Numbered from the stretch's first letter, positions 11,691 to 25,770 are shown. The stretch is 64,000 nucleotides of DNA from Luscinia megarhynchos (GCA_034336665.1 JAPFBE010000013.1:14611056-14675055); one strand, 5' to 3'. Notes: generated from the sequence alone by a model not told the origin. Translations and numbers: made by a program.

Positions 11691-13751
11691 AAATCTTCCT
11701 TACTCTGCATTTATTCTGCAGTCACAGACAATGGTAAATCCATAACGGTTAATAATGATTAATCCACTGAATGCTGCAAATGAAAGATGTGAACACTGTC
11801 CAGCACTAGGTAGTCTAACTCTAGGCAGGAACTCTCACTTCTATAATGACTTTGCAGGGTTCACTAAAGACCTTCTTCAAAACATTTGGAATCAAATATT
11901 TGATGTGATTCCATGTCAGCTATGAAACATTAAAACGTTTAGAGGAATCAATAGAAAAAAAGAAATATGATGGGGTTTTTTAATCACCCTTTCAACTTCA
12001 GCAGCAATTTTTAGTAGTGATTTTTTTCTTTTTGTAGTCATGTTTTTGTGGGTGTAATTCCAACATTTTAGGTTGCAAAGAGAAGCACCCCTTTTACTAG
12101 TCGTGTCCACATCAAATCCATTAAGCAAACCAGTGAAGACCACTTTTAAATTGTCTGCAACCTTTCAGCTGTGCACACAGGTGCTCTGCTGAATGCCTCA
12201 CTCTCCTCACTCTCATTCCTCCTCCTCTTCTTTTGACTTGTCACATCCAGTAGAGAAAGTCTCCACTTCCAACCACAGCTGCAGACAAGGAGACACAGAA
12301 AGTCTGCCAAACATTGGCTGTGCTAAAGGGAACCACCTCTCACAGGGAAAAGGGGGAACATCCCCCAGGAGAATCTGGGGAGAATGCTCACCTTCTTCCA
12401 CCCTGAACATTCCTGCCTTCCCTGTCAAGTCCTGGTCTCCAAGCCTGTTACATCCTGCAGTCCTTCCGTCAGAGACTGAAATGTCATCATTTATGGCTTG
12501 AACAGTTTTTATGAAGGATTTTTGCCTGTTATAGCAAAACCATATAACAAAAGCTGTGTGGAAGACCACCACACCCTGAGTGGGCCTCCTGACTGAGGCC
12601 CTGGACTGCAGGTTGGTGGAGATAAAATAAAATCACTCAGGTCTGGGCTGAGGAGGAAGAATGCATTCACAGGAGGATTAAGCCCAGCACCTTTGGGTGG
12701 AGACTGCATCCCCACGTTTATCTGCTGCCAGGCTGGCCAGACCTCACACCAAAGGGAGGAGGAGGAGAGGTTTTGGGTGTCTGGTGGAACAGCCTCTGGT
12801 CCAAGGCAGTGAGCCCATCCTCTGCTGTGCAGGCCAGCTCAGCTCTGGGCCCCTTCACCCCAGGAAAAGCTGCATCCATGAGAAGGACAGCTGAGGGGTG
12901 CCATGGCCCTCCCAAAAAGGGTGCCCAGACCCTGCCCCAGAGCACTGCAGCATGATGCACAGATCCAGACTCTTGGCAGGGACAGATTCAAACCTAGTTC
13001 CATCAGGGGAGGCACCTGGTGTTCCACCTGCCAAAACCTGCATTAATCCATTAGATTCTCTGCTCTTCAATGCAAGGACCCTCACCACCAAGACCAGATG
13101 GAGGGAAGTGACAATGCTGGATATGGTAAGAAATTTTAAAATTTTTACATAACTTCATTCAGTTTTATTCTCCTTTGCCCTGGGGAAAGGGAATTGAAGT
13201 TTCTTTTCAGGGGACTATTCTACTAGGCAAGGTCTAAGGAATTTCACATCCCAACAGACTGGGAGTAGCACAGAAGATACACAAAAGATAACAATCATTG
13301 ATGGCATTAACAAATATAATCTCCAAATATAACCCCTGGCATGGTGGGAGAGACCTGGCCAGGGGAAAAAAGACAGGAATGAGAACCTAATTGGCATCAG
13401 AGCCAAAGAAATCTATATCCAATAGGAAACCAAATACTACGAACTGTGCAACTTGGGACCAATGAACCAATGAATTTCTACGGGTTTTGACTGTGTAAAA
13501 TATTTGAAAAATCTAGTAAAATCCATGTGTGATGGAATGATTTTCTCTGTGCTACCCGGGCAATGTGTAGATGAAATTATTTCTGTTGCACATCCTGGCC
13601 AGAATAAAGTGATGCCTTGATTCTCTAACACTAAAAACGTTGTTGGAGAGTGTTTTGTTTTTCCCACAGTTTCTGTGACAATGAGACATCATTGGGACCC
13701 ACAAAAAGGTAATGTGCTTCTACCTAATCCTTGTCACTCCCCCTGTTCCAC
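11691..13751. other. Intergenic stretch, nothing recognised
   Basis: No exon, RNA gene or named repeat supported. Open frames of 60-120 codons on both strands show no recognisable similarity. Confidence 0.5.
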
Positions 13752-14032
13752 CCTTTCCTTTCCTTTCCTTTCCTTTCCTTTCCTTTCCTTTCCTTTCCTT
13801 TCCTTTCCTTTCCTTTCCTTTCCTTTCCTTTCCTTTCCTTTCCTTTCCTTTCCCTTTCCTTTCCTTTCCTTTCCTTTCCTTTCCTTTCCTTTCCTTTCCT
13901 TTCCTTTCCTTTCCTTTCCTTTCCTTTCCTTTCCTTTCCTTTCCTTTCCTTTCCTTTCCTTTCCTTTCCTTTCCTTTCCTTTCCTTTCCTTTCCTTTCCT
14001 TTCCTTTCCTTTCCTTTCCTTTCCTTTCCTTT
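13752..14032. repeat. (TTTCC)n pentanucleotide array, about 56 copies
   Basis: A 281-bp near-perfect pentanucleotide run, (CCTTT)n on plus and (AAAGG)n on minus. A single extra C near 13852 shifts the phase once. Because the unit is 5 bp without stops, all three plus-strand frames stay open as Phe-Leu-Ser-Phe-Pro repeats; these are not genes. It ends in a short CTCTTTT decay. Confidence 0.98.
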
Positions 14033-15195
14033 CTCTCTTTTACTACTAAATAAAATATATCAATTTTTTTTCAATCAAGATCCAGCCTTGTTTGGTTTTC
14101 ATCAAGTTTTGGGGTATATTTTGGACCTTTCTGGTTTCTATCTGTTTTATTCACAGTCTTAGTTTCCTTTGCTCTTCTGTGTTTAGATGGGTTCATAACA
14201 CCTTCTCTGCAGGCAGGCAGCAACCTGAGGGCAGCCAGCATCTCTGCAGTTCAGAGCCATGTTCATATTAGTGGCTACACCTCTTGCACTAAATATTTTG
14301 GGTCCTGCTTTGTTCCAATACCCTTCAAATGAAAGATCAGCTGTGTAAGGATAAAAACACTATCCAAAGCTGTAATCAGGAACATTAATCTTTAGGGAGG
14401 CTATAAATGCCTATGGCTTTGTATGTGGCTGAACTTCAAGCTGCTATGGAGAAGGAAGAGGCCAGGAGAAAGCTTTTGCTTCAGGCATCTCACCTTATAG
14501 TACACCCTGAAGAGCTGTTTGTGATGTTCCCTGTGGTGCTGAGTCTGGTCAGTGTCTGCACAAAGATGCTGAGCTGCAGTTTTAGTGAGAATGACAATTT
14601 CAGTGATACTGCAAACCAAAGAGGCCCATCATTTCCCAGGGAAAAAACAAACAGACAGTAGAAGAATTGTCCAGCATGGCTTCTCTTTTGGGAATGGGAG
14701 GACACAGAATAAGTAACTGCTTAGCTCACAAAACTGGGAGAATCTCATTCTCTGTACTATTGCCCTAATGCAGGAACCAGTGAATGTGGATTGTCACTTG
14801 ATACTTCACTTCAGTGCAAACCTCTGAAAAGGTTCAAATCCACAACAAATCGAGCTCTAAGTGCTTCCTCTGGACAGACTTGGCTGGTGCTCCCAGAAAC
14901 CTCCTCATTCCCTTCCCTCATCATTATTGGACTTGCTTTCAAAGTGTCAGCCCATGAGGTAAAGGAAAATGCATGGCCAGAGACCAGAAGATTCTTAGGT
15001 TTTACAAGGCTCCTTGGCAATTCCAGCTCCCAGGCTATTGCTTTTCACTCCTTAAGAAATATGAAAAGTCAGTCCAAAAAGGCCAAGGGAGACTCAAGAC
15101 AACCCCTGAACTCTCAAAAACAGGCCATTTGCCTAAGCATTTAGAAATGACCACTGAAGCAGACTTACTGAGAGCAGGTAACCAAGAATTTTATT
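14033..15195. other. Intergenic stretch, nothing recognised
   Basis: No supported gene, RNA or repeat. Confidence 0.5.
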
Positions 15196-15550
15196 TCATA
15201 GAATCATGGAACCATAGCAGAGTTTTGGTTAGAAGGGATCTTAAAGTTCACCTTGTTTAAGCCCATGCCATGGTCAGGGACACTAGACCAGGTTGCTCCA
15301 AGTTTTCTCCAACCTGGCCTTGAACACTTCCATGGTTTCTCTGGAAAACCTGTGCCAGGGTCTCACCACCCTCACAGCCAATCTCTTCTTTCTAATCTCC
15401 AATTTAAACCCATCCTCCTTCAATTTAAGGCCGTTCTCTCTCATCCTATCACTGCACACCCTTGTCTCAAGTCCCTTTCTAGGCTTCTTGTATTCCATAA
15501 AACCAATTATTGCAGTCTTTGAATCCCTTTGATGGTCTTTCAGTGCCACC
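15196..15550 (-). mobile_element. CR1 LINE 3' fragment, about 350 bp
   Basis: Reverse-complement CR1 tail: 'CATAGAATCATGGAACCATA', 'AGAAGGGATCTTAAAGTTCA', 'ACTAGACCAGGTTGCTCCAA', 'AACCTGTGCCAGGGTCTCAC'. It continues into the 'TTTAAACCCATCCTCCTTCA' block. The right boundary is approximate. Confidence 0.93.
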
Positions 15551-18500
15551 ATTTCCCAGAATAGCTGAAGTACTCAGTAATCTGAATTTATATGAAAGAA
15601 ACCATTTTAATGGAATCTGGTTTTAAAGGCACTGTCCATAAACACACAGCTAGGGGCAGGAGGCTGCAAATGAACCAGCTGAGACCTGAGGCATCCATCA
15701 CCAGCCTCACTATAAAACCTGGACACCTTTGCCAGTAACATGCTCTCCCTCCTGGTTTTCCTTGCACATCCCTAGCTGTTCTGAGCACATTCAGATTAAG
15801 GCACAGAAGGTGGCTGCTCTTGAAACGCAGGTGGCTCTGTGCAGACAGCTCCACAGGGCCGTGCAGAAGGCTGCCAAGCAGCAATTGAGCCTTGTCTCTG
15901 TTTGCACAGAAGGACCTCAGCAACTTGGAAAGCATAGAAGAAGGAAATGTTTTCTCCATGACATACTAAGGGCCGTGTATAATCAGCATCCTTCCTCAGC
16001 AGCTGCACTTGATAAACTTTGTCAGCAGCCTGAGAGCCCTTCAGGGCTGCCAGTGTCAAAAATTACTCTAAGGGAATCATGCAGGGAAAAAAACCCTGCA
16101 CCAGAATCACACAACAATGAGTACTTACATGGCTGGGCTGCAAGACTGAATTCTTCAGAATAAATTCAATTTCAGCTGCTTACTGGGAATCAGCAAGTCT
16201 AGTGAGCTAATCTTTAGTAAGCTATCCAGTCCTAGCATATGCATCATATTTAAAATCTAAAATAACCCTAATATGCCTGATTTTTTAGTAGGGAAAAAAG
16301 TAAATTAATCACACTGCTCATCTGCTAGAATATACTAAATTGCCAGTCAGAAATGGTGATAACAGTTTTGCATGCTCTTGCATGTACTGCTATTCAACTT
16401 GGTATTTTCAGCCCAGTTTCTAAAAGAAAAACAATTTTTTAAACGCTGTCTTGGGCTATTTGTGTAAGCTTATCAAGCTTCCACTAGAATCTTTGAACCA
16501 AGTGGCCAATTTCACACAAATATGGGGAAGGAAGATGGGTCCTGCAGAGCCACAGGAGAGACAGACTCTGAAGTTCACCTTGCTAGAGCACACAGCTGGA
16601 TGTGGGCTTACCCTTTGTCAGACAGAGAAACAACAGAGTGTGCTCCCCTTGGAAACACAAGTGAAGATGAAATGAAGCTTCTTTGCCTCTGCTAATCCCA
16701 AATCAACCTAATTCTTGTGTCACACCAGCAGTCCCCACCTCCGTTCCCATTTCCTACCCCGACCCTCTGTGATCACATATTCATATGACCTCCCCCCCAT
16801 TTTTGGACTGTTTTCTATGCTGTTGATTTATTTGTTTTCATAAAAACTCTGTGATATAAGGCCCAGTTATCAAATATGTGAAGTGATTATGACCTCCACC
16901 TGGTCACATGGAAAATGTGCAGTGCAGCAGGACAGTCTGTCAAGGTGTCCCAAACCCCTGCCTAGTGCTATAAAACAATGTCTCTAGTCCAGCAAATGTA
17001 CAGATCTGACATGATGAGAGAGCAGAAAAAAGACAAATGATACTTAAAGAGAAGGGGTAGCAGGGGTGGGTCAGTTTGGAGTAAATGAAATTTCACGTCA
17101 TGGTATTCATAAAAACTAAAGCCCCTCCTAACATGAGTATCAATTTACACTCATGCTTTGTCAGCAGTGGACAAGGAAGGATCACTGGCAGAGGAAGAAT
17201 TTTAGAAATTCATTATTTAAGCAACTTCTCCCTGACAGCACTGCCTCCTCTCACAGTGACAGTAGTATTTGAATGGTTCTGCTTCACCTCTTCTTCTTCT
17301 CACCAACACCCCAAAGATGGATCCTCTGCAGTGAAGAAGGTGGGAACAGGCTGGTGACAGCAGTGGGAGTGTATGGAAGGTGCATAGGTGAGTAACAACC
17401 ATTCAAATCATTAAATATCCAGAGCTGACTCACAAACCCACCTCCCACGTGAATCTAATTACCCTCCCAAAAAATTAATGAATTCATTTCTTTATTTTCA
17501 GCAAATCAATATTTTCTGAAGTATTGTGATACCTGAGCTGAGCAGAGCCCCCCTAAGATTTTCATTCACAGACAATTTAGTAATACCATATTACATGTAA
17601 GAGTTGTGCTAGATTAGATAAAAATGTGTCTTGCATTCATTGCTTGTCCCAGAGCTGCTGCACAGTAGATGTTGCAATGTGCTAAAGACATAAAGAGCTA
17701 TGAGTATGAAGTGCTGGATATTTTAGGACTATTTGGATATATCAATGACTTTGCTACTTCTCCTGGGCTGAGAAAAAATTTAGAAAGAGAACTATAAGAT
17801 AGTTGGTATTTTTTATTCAACAATAATCCTGAATAATAAAAAAAGGATATTTTAAAAACAAAAAGTCATAATCTGTTGTGAAAAAAATATACATTTTTTA
17901 CCCTCTCAGCATTAAATTGAAGACAGATTAAGACAAACTTTTGTGGATACATATTATCAAACTAAAATATTTTATCTTATAAACAGAGTTACATTCCATC
18001 TAATTGAACCATTAAGGAAAACAATGCAATTAACACATAATTTTCCCAATTTAGAGAAAATTTCAGCTGAGAAAGTTGGCTGAATGCTGTCTACATGTCT
18101 ATACCATCCTGGTTCAACTCATTTTCATAATAAAGACAAATTAAATCTTTTGTTTTGTTTAGCTTTTTGATCTTATTACATTGCTCATCTGATTTAGAGT
18201 GAAGGCAGAGTGGAGCAGTGAGTAAATCTTTTGTTTAGGGTTGGGTTTCTTTGCTTATTTTATACGTAAGTAACAAATGTTACAGCAGCAGAGTGAGGGG
18301 AGAAACATTTTTGGTATGTGAACAACTTGGGAAATTTTTTAATTTTCCCATGGGAAATTAAAATGTATGTTTTATTACAGAGCAGTCACCTCAGACTTGA
18401 CATTCCTTCATTTCCTTGCTGTATTAAAAAGATTGCAAAGAACAAAAACCCCTATACTAGGAAAAATATGGCAGTGACAATTTCTCACTCGGTATGCAAA

Positions 18501-18664
18501 GTAGGCATACAAGCTTTGGTTTCCATGCAGGTGAGATTTGAGCTAAATGCAAAATAATTTTGTACGTGCAAAATTCCTGGAGTTATTGAGATAGGTGTGC
18601 TTCAGAACAGACTTCCCAGATGCTGCAATTAAATCTCCAAAAGCTGTTCTGGAAAGTTATACCA
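15551..18664. other. Intergenic stretch, AT-rich to the right, no supported gene
   Basis: No coding exon, RNA gene or repeat I can name. The part from about 17.4 kb onward is notably A+T-rich. Confidence 0.5.
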
Positions 18665-19075
18665 CATTTGGAGTCCCTCTCCTCTGGAGCCAGGCTGGGA
18701 GAGCTGGGGTGCTCTGCCTGGAGAAGAGAAGGCTCCAGGGAGAACTTAGAGGGGGCTAAAGGGGCTCCAGGAGAGCTGGAGGGACTTTATATGGGGGCCT
18801 GAAGTGACAGAACAAGGGGGAGTGACTTTCCACTGCCAGAGGGAGGGGTTAGATGGGATATGGGGGAGAAATTCTTGGGTATGAGGGTGGTCAGGCCCTG
18901 GCAGAGGTTTCCCATAGAAGCTGTGGCTGTCCCATCCCTGGAAGTGTTCAGGGCCAAGTTGGACAGGGCTTGGAGCAATCTGGTCTAGTGGAACATGTCC
19001 CTCCATGGCAGGGCATGGAATGGGATAATCTTTAAGGTCCCTTCCAACCCAAACTAGTCTGGAATTCAACGATTT
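18665..19075 (+). mobile_element. CR1 LINE 3' fragment, about 410 bp
   Basis: Forward-orientation CR1: 'GCCTGGAGAAGAGAAGGCTC', 'CCCATCCCTGGAAGTGTTCA', 'TGGACAGGGCTTGGAGCAA', 'TCTTTAAGGTCCCTTCCAAC', ending in a decayed ATTC-type terminus near 19070. Its 5' end is truncated. Confidence 0.95.
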
Positions 19076-22000
19076 AACTGCAGGTTCCTGGTTTCCAGTC
19101 TCCTTGGACCATGAGCTGAGCACAGAGTAAAAGCCTACACAGACCAGAGACCTGCACACTGCACCAAAGCAGGCCATGCCCAGATTTACCATTCATACAA
19201 ATTAGTAGGGAGTGGTACATAATGATATGAATCAACATTTTAAAAGCTGAGAGCCAGAGCAGAGAAGATAGAGACATGTCAGTGTAAAGCCCAGGACATT
19301 TTTTCATCTGTTTGAGATGTATAATGTCACCTTTTACTCAAAGCATAGCTCCCTGCACAGGCAAGGATGCAGGAGGAAAGCACAAATCTTTATTTAATAT
19401 TTGAAGAATATTGGTGTTTGAAGAAAGGTGAAGAGGAACTTGCCACTTACCTACATTTGGGTTCCACAAAAGCATCATTTTACAATGTGGAGGAAAACAG
19501 ATTACTAGAGAAAAATTATGGGTTTATTTATTTAAACAGTAAACCTAACCCAACATATCTTGCAAATATATCCTGATCAGAACAGAAAAAAAGTCTTCTA
19601 AAGATCAGAAGCAATGACTGATCAACATGTGAACTGAAACTGAGAAGCAAAGGTTACTTTGTAGACAAAAAAAAAATGGAGAATTGTTGGCCTGAATTTG
19701 GGAAGGGGAAATGAAAATGTGTAAAGCAGGAAAAAGTACAGCACATGTAATATTTAATAGCAGAAACGTAGTACAGTCTGATTTTTCTATTCTCCAATCC
19801 ACCATTAAAATGAGTGGATATATCAAAAAGGCAAATTTTTAAATTGTTTAGAAAGATTTAAGTTTCCCAGTACCTACAGAAAGCCAGAATGAAAAGAAAT
19901 GCCAAGGTAGCTAAACAAGGACAGCCCCAGTGCTCTATTCAGATGCTGAATTTTATTCCTGACGGGAGATTTTCGAAGTCTGTGCTTTTTCCTGCCTTTG
20001 TGCATGCCCAGCTTGACACCACTTTCAAGCTCCTTTCCACAGAGAGGGGTAGTGCTAAACAATTTCTAAACACCACAGCCTTTCAATACATCTCCAAATG
20101 GGAAATGTAAAACACTGGCAGCTAAGAACACTGACCTTCAAAACACAAGACCTTAGAGGGCAGCAAGTTGGGCACAAAACTATGGGGCAGCTGCAGAAAA
20201 ATAGCACCTAGGTCTGGAAAAAAACTGTCCTCCTTGCAGCTCTTTGCCTATCAGTCAGTTCTGGAAGAAAAGAAGACCAGTAAGACTCGAAGGACCACAC
20301 CAGCAGGTGTTCAGGAGCTTATGCAAACCTTGGGGAAGAAAATAGGAGAGAAAATGGCTGTGTCTGCACTTTCAGCACTTTTTTTTCCTTGAAGTTTCAC
20401 AAGAAGTACGTTACACTCTCAGATGGGAAACTGATCCAGGTTCTACTGTATTACCCTGCCTGAAGGCTGCAAAGAATCAGGACTGACACCGCTGCAGGTG
20501 GAGATGGAGAAGACCAGGACTCCACCTGGGCTTAGTTCTGGTGCAGAACTTACACAGCTTCCAGCATCACACTACCAATGAAATGGTGCCCTTGACCTCT
20601 CTCACGTATCTCCCCATCCCTCACATTCCCAAATCCATGCCCAGTAGTTCCCAAGTATCTTTCCTTCACCAAGACAGCAAGTGCTTACTGTACAGAAGTG
20701 TCTGTGTACACTAGGAGATTCCGGGAAATGCTTCACTAGGAAACAGTTATGAAGACTGAAGTGTTGTTCCAGGAGTAAGAACAAAAAAAACCCCCAAGGT
20801 CCTGGTGAGTTCTTCTCAATCTCTGTCCTGGTAACCATAGATGGTGAAGACCCTTGGCTGCCAGAATCTACTTGCTAAGAAATCACCCTGAGGTTTGAGT
20901 GCTGTGCAAAAGGTAATCTCCTAGAGGTTCTTCCAGGAGCAAGGAAAGACAGACTCAGACATTTGCTGGCTGAAGAGATGACAAGCTGAATTTTCACTCT
21001 AGCAGTGGTGTGTGTGTGGCCCAGCTCCAACTGTGGACTGCTACAGATGATGAGAGACTCAGCAGTCTCCTCTCAGTGAAAGATGCCATGAGACACCTGA
21101 AACTATTGGCAGATGTGCTGAGCTGCTTCCAGCACTGGCTTTCACAGGGATCTCAAATTTCAAATGTAGATCAGTGTTTCTTTTAATAAAGGTGGAGCTG
21201 CCACAGGCCCATCTCTCGGGGGCTCTAAGGGAAGCCTGGGCTCCAGCTGGGACTCCATGTGCCAGGCTCAGAGCATGGTATTGCAGCAAGAAGGCACCCA
21301 AGTATGTGCCTATATAAAATAACTATTTTTGAAAAACATCTTTTTATTACAGTGTTGCTTTGGAGGCTGTGGCCATGAGGGTTTGAGGATGGTCTGTAGA
21401 TTGCTCAGGTGGCTCTGGGGGATGGTAGCAGCCATCATCTACTCTGCACCTCAAGTTCCACAACTAGAAAACTAACTTCTGCCTAAGGTATTTATGTCAG
21501 CTAACGTGCATGGGGGAGCATTGGGAGCCTTGTGCAACACAAGAATATCCTTTACCCTAAGATCACATGAGCAGTCACATGGCCAGTTTACTCACTGATA
21601 TATTTAACTTTGGGACAATACAAAACAGAGGAATAGGGGGGGGATTGCAGGGACATCTGCTCTGTCACTGCTGCTTCTCAATCTCCCTGAACAAACTGCA
21701 CTAGTACTCACACTGACCACAAGAACACTTCCAGGGATAACTCTTGCCAGCTTAAACAGAAGACCCACAGGCATAGTTTTAAGAAAAAAGCAAGCTTGCA
21801 GCAGGAAAATAAATAATTAGAAACACTGCAAAATATGGCAATAATAAAATGAACAATTATAGTGTTATGGAGCATGCACATTGAATTCTATTTGATCAAC
21901 AGTGTTATTTTTCAAAGTAAAGAAAGCTTATAAAGAACATGCACGTTTTGAAACTGCTGTAGATGTGTTCAAAACTTCCAACTCCATTTTTTTTTCTTGC

Positions 22001-22970
22001 TGATGTCTCACTAATTACATTTAGGCAAAATCTGGAGAGATTCCTATTCCTTGTTGGAACTGTTTTCCTTAGGGAAAGCAGGAAGCACTACAGGTCTGGA
22101 AATGACAGTATGTTAAGCTTCTTTGGGATAACACCTATTGTTATTCTAGGTTAGTGGCTGTTTCTTGAAACAGATACAATAAAGAGATTTATTTTCCTCT
22201 GCTTAAGAGTAATTGGGATGTTTCTGGCCACTCTGAGATTTTTCACTCTTGCACAGAAAGTGAGCATGGAAGACAGAATAGCTGCACTTAGAATCCTGAA
22301 ATGGTTCTGCTCCTCACTTCTTTACAGCACAATCTTGGCACCCAAACAAGTGGATACAGGACTTCTGAAGATGACAGAAATAACACTACAGGAGACAAAA
22401 TTATACATACTCCTTTTCCAAGTATCAATACTGGTTTCTAGCAGGAATTCTGTGCATGGGAAAAGGAAATACATTTTGTATATTAAAGCAAGCATTGTTT
22501 TCGCAGAGCATGATAGGCTGAGGAGTTATGGAAATCCATTTTCACTTAAAATTGTATCTGAGCAGCAATACTTACACTAATTTTAACAGATCAATTGCTT
22601 CATTACAGAGTGTGCCAAAATGCCAGGTCAAACCAAGGCAAATACCTCACACACACCTTGGAAATACACACTGCCCTGAACTGACAGAATATTTAAAAAC
22701 TGTCACTCCCCATCTCCAGAATCTGTTTGACAAAACAGAATCAAAGTTTATCTTCAGTGATTGTTTCACATTTATATCAGTCTCAGACCTGCTCCAGCAA
22801 AATTGTATGACTGCATTACACTTCAGCTGCATTCCTTCTGTGCAGCCCTAGAAATCAGATGGGAAACATTATAGATTGAGTAAATGGTTTTCCTCCACAG
22901 AAACCTCTCCTGCTGAAGAGGCACCTGTCACTGCAACTTGCTATGCCTTTGCTCCTCCACGTCACAGACC
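19076..22970. other. Intergenic stretch, no supported gene
   Basis: Nothing with exon-like structure or recognisable protein similarity on either strand; no RNA gene seen. Confidence 0.5.
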
Positions 22971-23188
22971 AATCACAGAACCCCAGAATGATTTGGGGAG
23001 GAAGGGACCTTACAGACCATCTCAATCCACTAGACACCTTCCACTAGACCAGGTTGCTCCAAGGTCCATCCAGCCTGGCCTTGGACACTTCCAGGGATGG
23101 GGCAGCCACAGCTTCTCTGAGCACCTGTGTCAGGGTTTTACCACCCATAGAGAAAAGAACTTTCCCCAATGTCCCTTCTGTTAGTTTT
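22971..23188 (-). mobile_element. CR1 LINE 3' fragment
   Basis: Reverse-complement CR1 tail with 'AATCACAGAACCCCAGAATG', 'GGAAGGGACCTTACAGACCA', 'CACTAGACCAGGTTGCTCCA' and 'CTTCCAGGGATGGGGCAGCC'. It is truncated at about 220 bp. Confidence 0.93.
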
Positions 23189-24107
23189 CAGCATCCTAAC
23201 AAATCACTATCCAGACTAACTCCTATAGGTGTCAAAAATCAAGAGATTCCTCACCAACAGGACAAATCAGATTGTAATAAATCGGAGCTCCTACTTTATT
23301 ACAGACAAGCTAAATACCTCTGAGAAAGGCAGTGCAGAACCAAAAGACTGAGTCAGCTAATTAGCAAGGCTTACCACAAGTAACACAAGCATGTCTTCAG
23401 CTGAGCTCCAGCAGACACTTACTAACTTAAGGAGAGTTTTAATGCACTTCCCTTCCTCAATTTGTCTCAGTACATCGGTTAGAAACTCCTTTACACAGTC
23501 ACAAAGCAGTCTTCAGGTCTTTTTGGCCAATTCTGTGGTACTGAATATCAATTTTCCTCCTCTGCACCTGTAAGCTCAGGCTCATCCAACCTGACTTTAC
23601 TGACACAGGGCTCATGACCTCTGAGGTTAATGACCACCACATTGCTGTGTTTAGCACGGGAACTCACAGAACTCCATGATGGGAAATATTTTAAAATCAA
23701 TTTTATTAAAATTGCAATTGAGATAATCTTTAAAAAGAGCCAAATTTCCATATTACTTTTAATTTTAAAATGCTTTTTTATGGCATTAACTGAGATTTCT
23801 GAGCTATTTTCACATATTGAGAGGAAGAGAAAGCAATTAGCTAAAACACTTTTTACTATTGAGACAAGAATTGCAATAACATGAAAGCATGTCAGAAAGC
23901 ATATACAAATACTAGTGGAAAGAAAAGATAATGCTTAGAAAAGGTGGGTTTTTCTCCAAATTTGATCTTACTATTTTGACTACATTAGAACACTAAAAAC
24001 TCAGTCTTTAGAATCATTCAATTTGCTGTTGCTGGGGGTCTTTCTCACTGCAACTGTAAAGTATGCAAAAGTATTGTAATTTCCCACCTACCCCCAACAT
24101 AAGAAGG
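23189..24107. other. Intergenic stretch between two CR1 copies, nothing recognised
   Basis: AT-rich sequence without supported features. Confidence 0.5.
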
Positions 24108-24538
24108 ACACAGAGTTGGTAATGGGACTGGAGCACCTCCCCTGTGGAGACAGGATGAGGAAGCTGGGACTGTTCAGCCTGGAGAAGAGAGGGTTGTGCA
24201 GAGACCTCACAGCACCTTGCAGTGTCTGAAGGGGCTACAGGGAAGCTGGAGAGGGACTCTGCCTCAGGAACTGCAGTGACAGGACAAGGGGGATGGATTT
24301 TAGCTAGAAGAGGGGTAATTAACATAAGATATGCAGAGGCAATCCTTGGCTGTGAGGGTTTGGGCTCTGGCACAGGTTGCCCAGAGAAGCTGTGGCTGCC
24401 CCATTCCTGGAAGTGTTTGAGGCCAGGCTGCACAGGCCCCGTGAGGCAACCTGGTCAAGTGAAAGGTGTCCCTGCCCATGGCACGGTGGAACTGGATGAT
24501 CTTTAGGTTCCTTCCAGCCCAAACTATTCAATTTTAGA
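24108..24538 (+). mobile_element. CR1 LINE 3' fragment, about 430 bp
   Basis: Forward CR1: 'GGGACTGGAGCACCTCCC', 'GTTCAGCCTGGAGAAGAGA', 'ACTGCAGTGACAGGACAAGG', 'AGGTTGCCCAGAGAAGCTGT', 'ATTCCTGGAAGTGTTTGAGG', then the 3' tail 'GGTTCCTTCCAGCCCAAAC'. It lies just beyond the proposed THAP12 3' end. Confidence 0.95.
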
Positions 24539-24859
24539 TGTTTGATTTATTTGATAAATAAGTTATAAAACTGTCATGCATCAGGATAGCTGCAGAATTT
24601 TACTTTTGAACCCTTTCAAATTTAATCTTTCTGCCTGATTGTCAGAACTTCCATTAGTAAAAGCACTGTAGTTAGTGCTATCTAAAAATACTTCAAAAAA
24701 CATGCAGATCAGCAGTACTATTGAAATTTCTGCTGCCTTCAGAAAATGCTGCTCACTAGAATTGCAAAAACAATGAAGAAAAAATTGTTAAAATATAAGG
24801 CATCTTTACAGAACATATTCCCAGAGGCACAGCTTTACTAAGAAATCCAGTGCTATGTA

Positions 24860-25770
24860 AAAAGCAATTCACATTTTATTTTAAATTTCCATAAACTGTA
24901 CAAAAATGTTTCATTCTCACCAAAAATAACAGCAATATTTTCAATCTTACTTCTAGACAAACAACAAACTCTTATTTTAATCTTTCCAGAGTGAGTTTAC
25001 AAATAAACATACTATAAGATGCATGGGTTTGTGTCAGAGTCGGGGCAGAGCAAACAGATTTAAATGTTTGTGGAATAAATTTTAAGTTTTTAGTGTCTTT
25101 TAGGAATTTAAATACTGCCATGCCTGTTAAGCCTAAAGAAAAAAGTTTTGTGTCTGACACAAAGGAATGTAAACAGTCATCAAGAGATTAAAGAGGCTGA
25201 CTCTTCCAACAAAACCATAAAAGTACCCCTATATCACTGACATTCACTTTACACTGAGACCTGTCCACAGCACAGGGAGCGTGCAATAGCTGAATCCACT
25301 CTCCAAAATGCCACTCAAATATACATCAAAGACTTTCTTAAAAGTTTGGTTTTTTAAAAAAAATTCCTAAGTAACAGAACTGAAATAGATTATGCCTTTT
25401 AATATTGTGAATTTCTTTCTCATCCTAATTCATCAGTGAATACGTAACAGCCCCATCAGATCTACAATCATAATGTACTTTTTCCACGATGCAGTAAAGT
25501 AAACGAGCACCTAGTTAAGCCAATCAGATGTAGAAAGCACCTCTGCCAAGAGCATGGGCTCGTGTCAGGCTTGATTTTGTTTGCCAAACACATTTAGTGT
25601 GGACTAACAACACATAATTTAGGTCACTGACCACAGCTTGTTCAGTCCAAGGCCTAAAATGGAAACACAAAATTGCAGTGATTTTTTTAAGATTTCATCG
25701 GTTTTTCGCCCCAGCTTTGAAACTTAATTAAGAACAAGCTGTTTCAACGGATTGGTTAGAGCTTAAAAAG
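24860..25770 (-). other. THAP12: Probable THAP12 3' untranslated region
   Basis: Sequence following the THAP12 stop codon down to the candidate AATAAA. It is AT-rich, without CR1 insertions and without coding potential. The 3' limit is inferred. Confidence 0.55.
24875..24880 (-). terminator. THAP12: Candidate THAP12 poly(A) signal (AATAAA on minus strand)
   Basis: AATAAA read on the minus strand, with a TGTA element about 20 bases upstream ('TGTACAGTTTATGG'), about 0.9 kb past the stop codon. Other poly(A) sites are possible; transcript data would decide. Confidence 0.4.

Noticed and set aside
13675..14162. Three overlapping Phe-Leu-Ser-Phe-Pro repeat proteins
   Set aside because: They are translations of the TTTCC microsatellite in all three frames.
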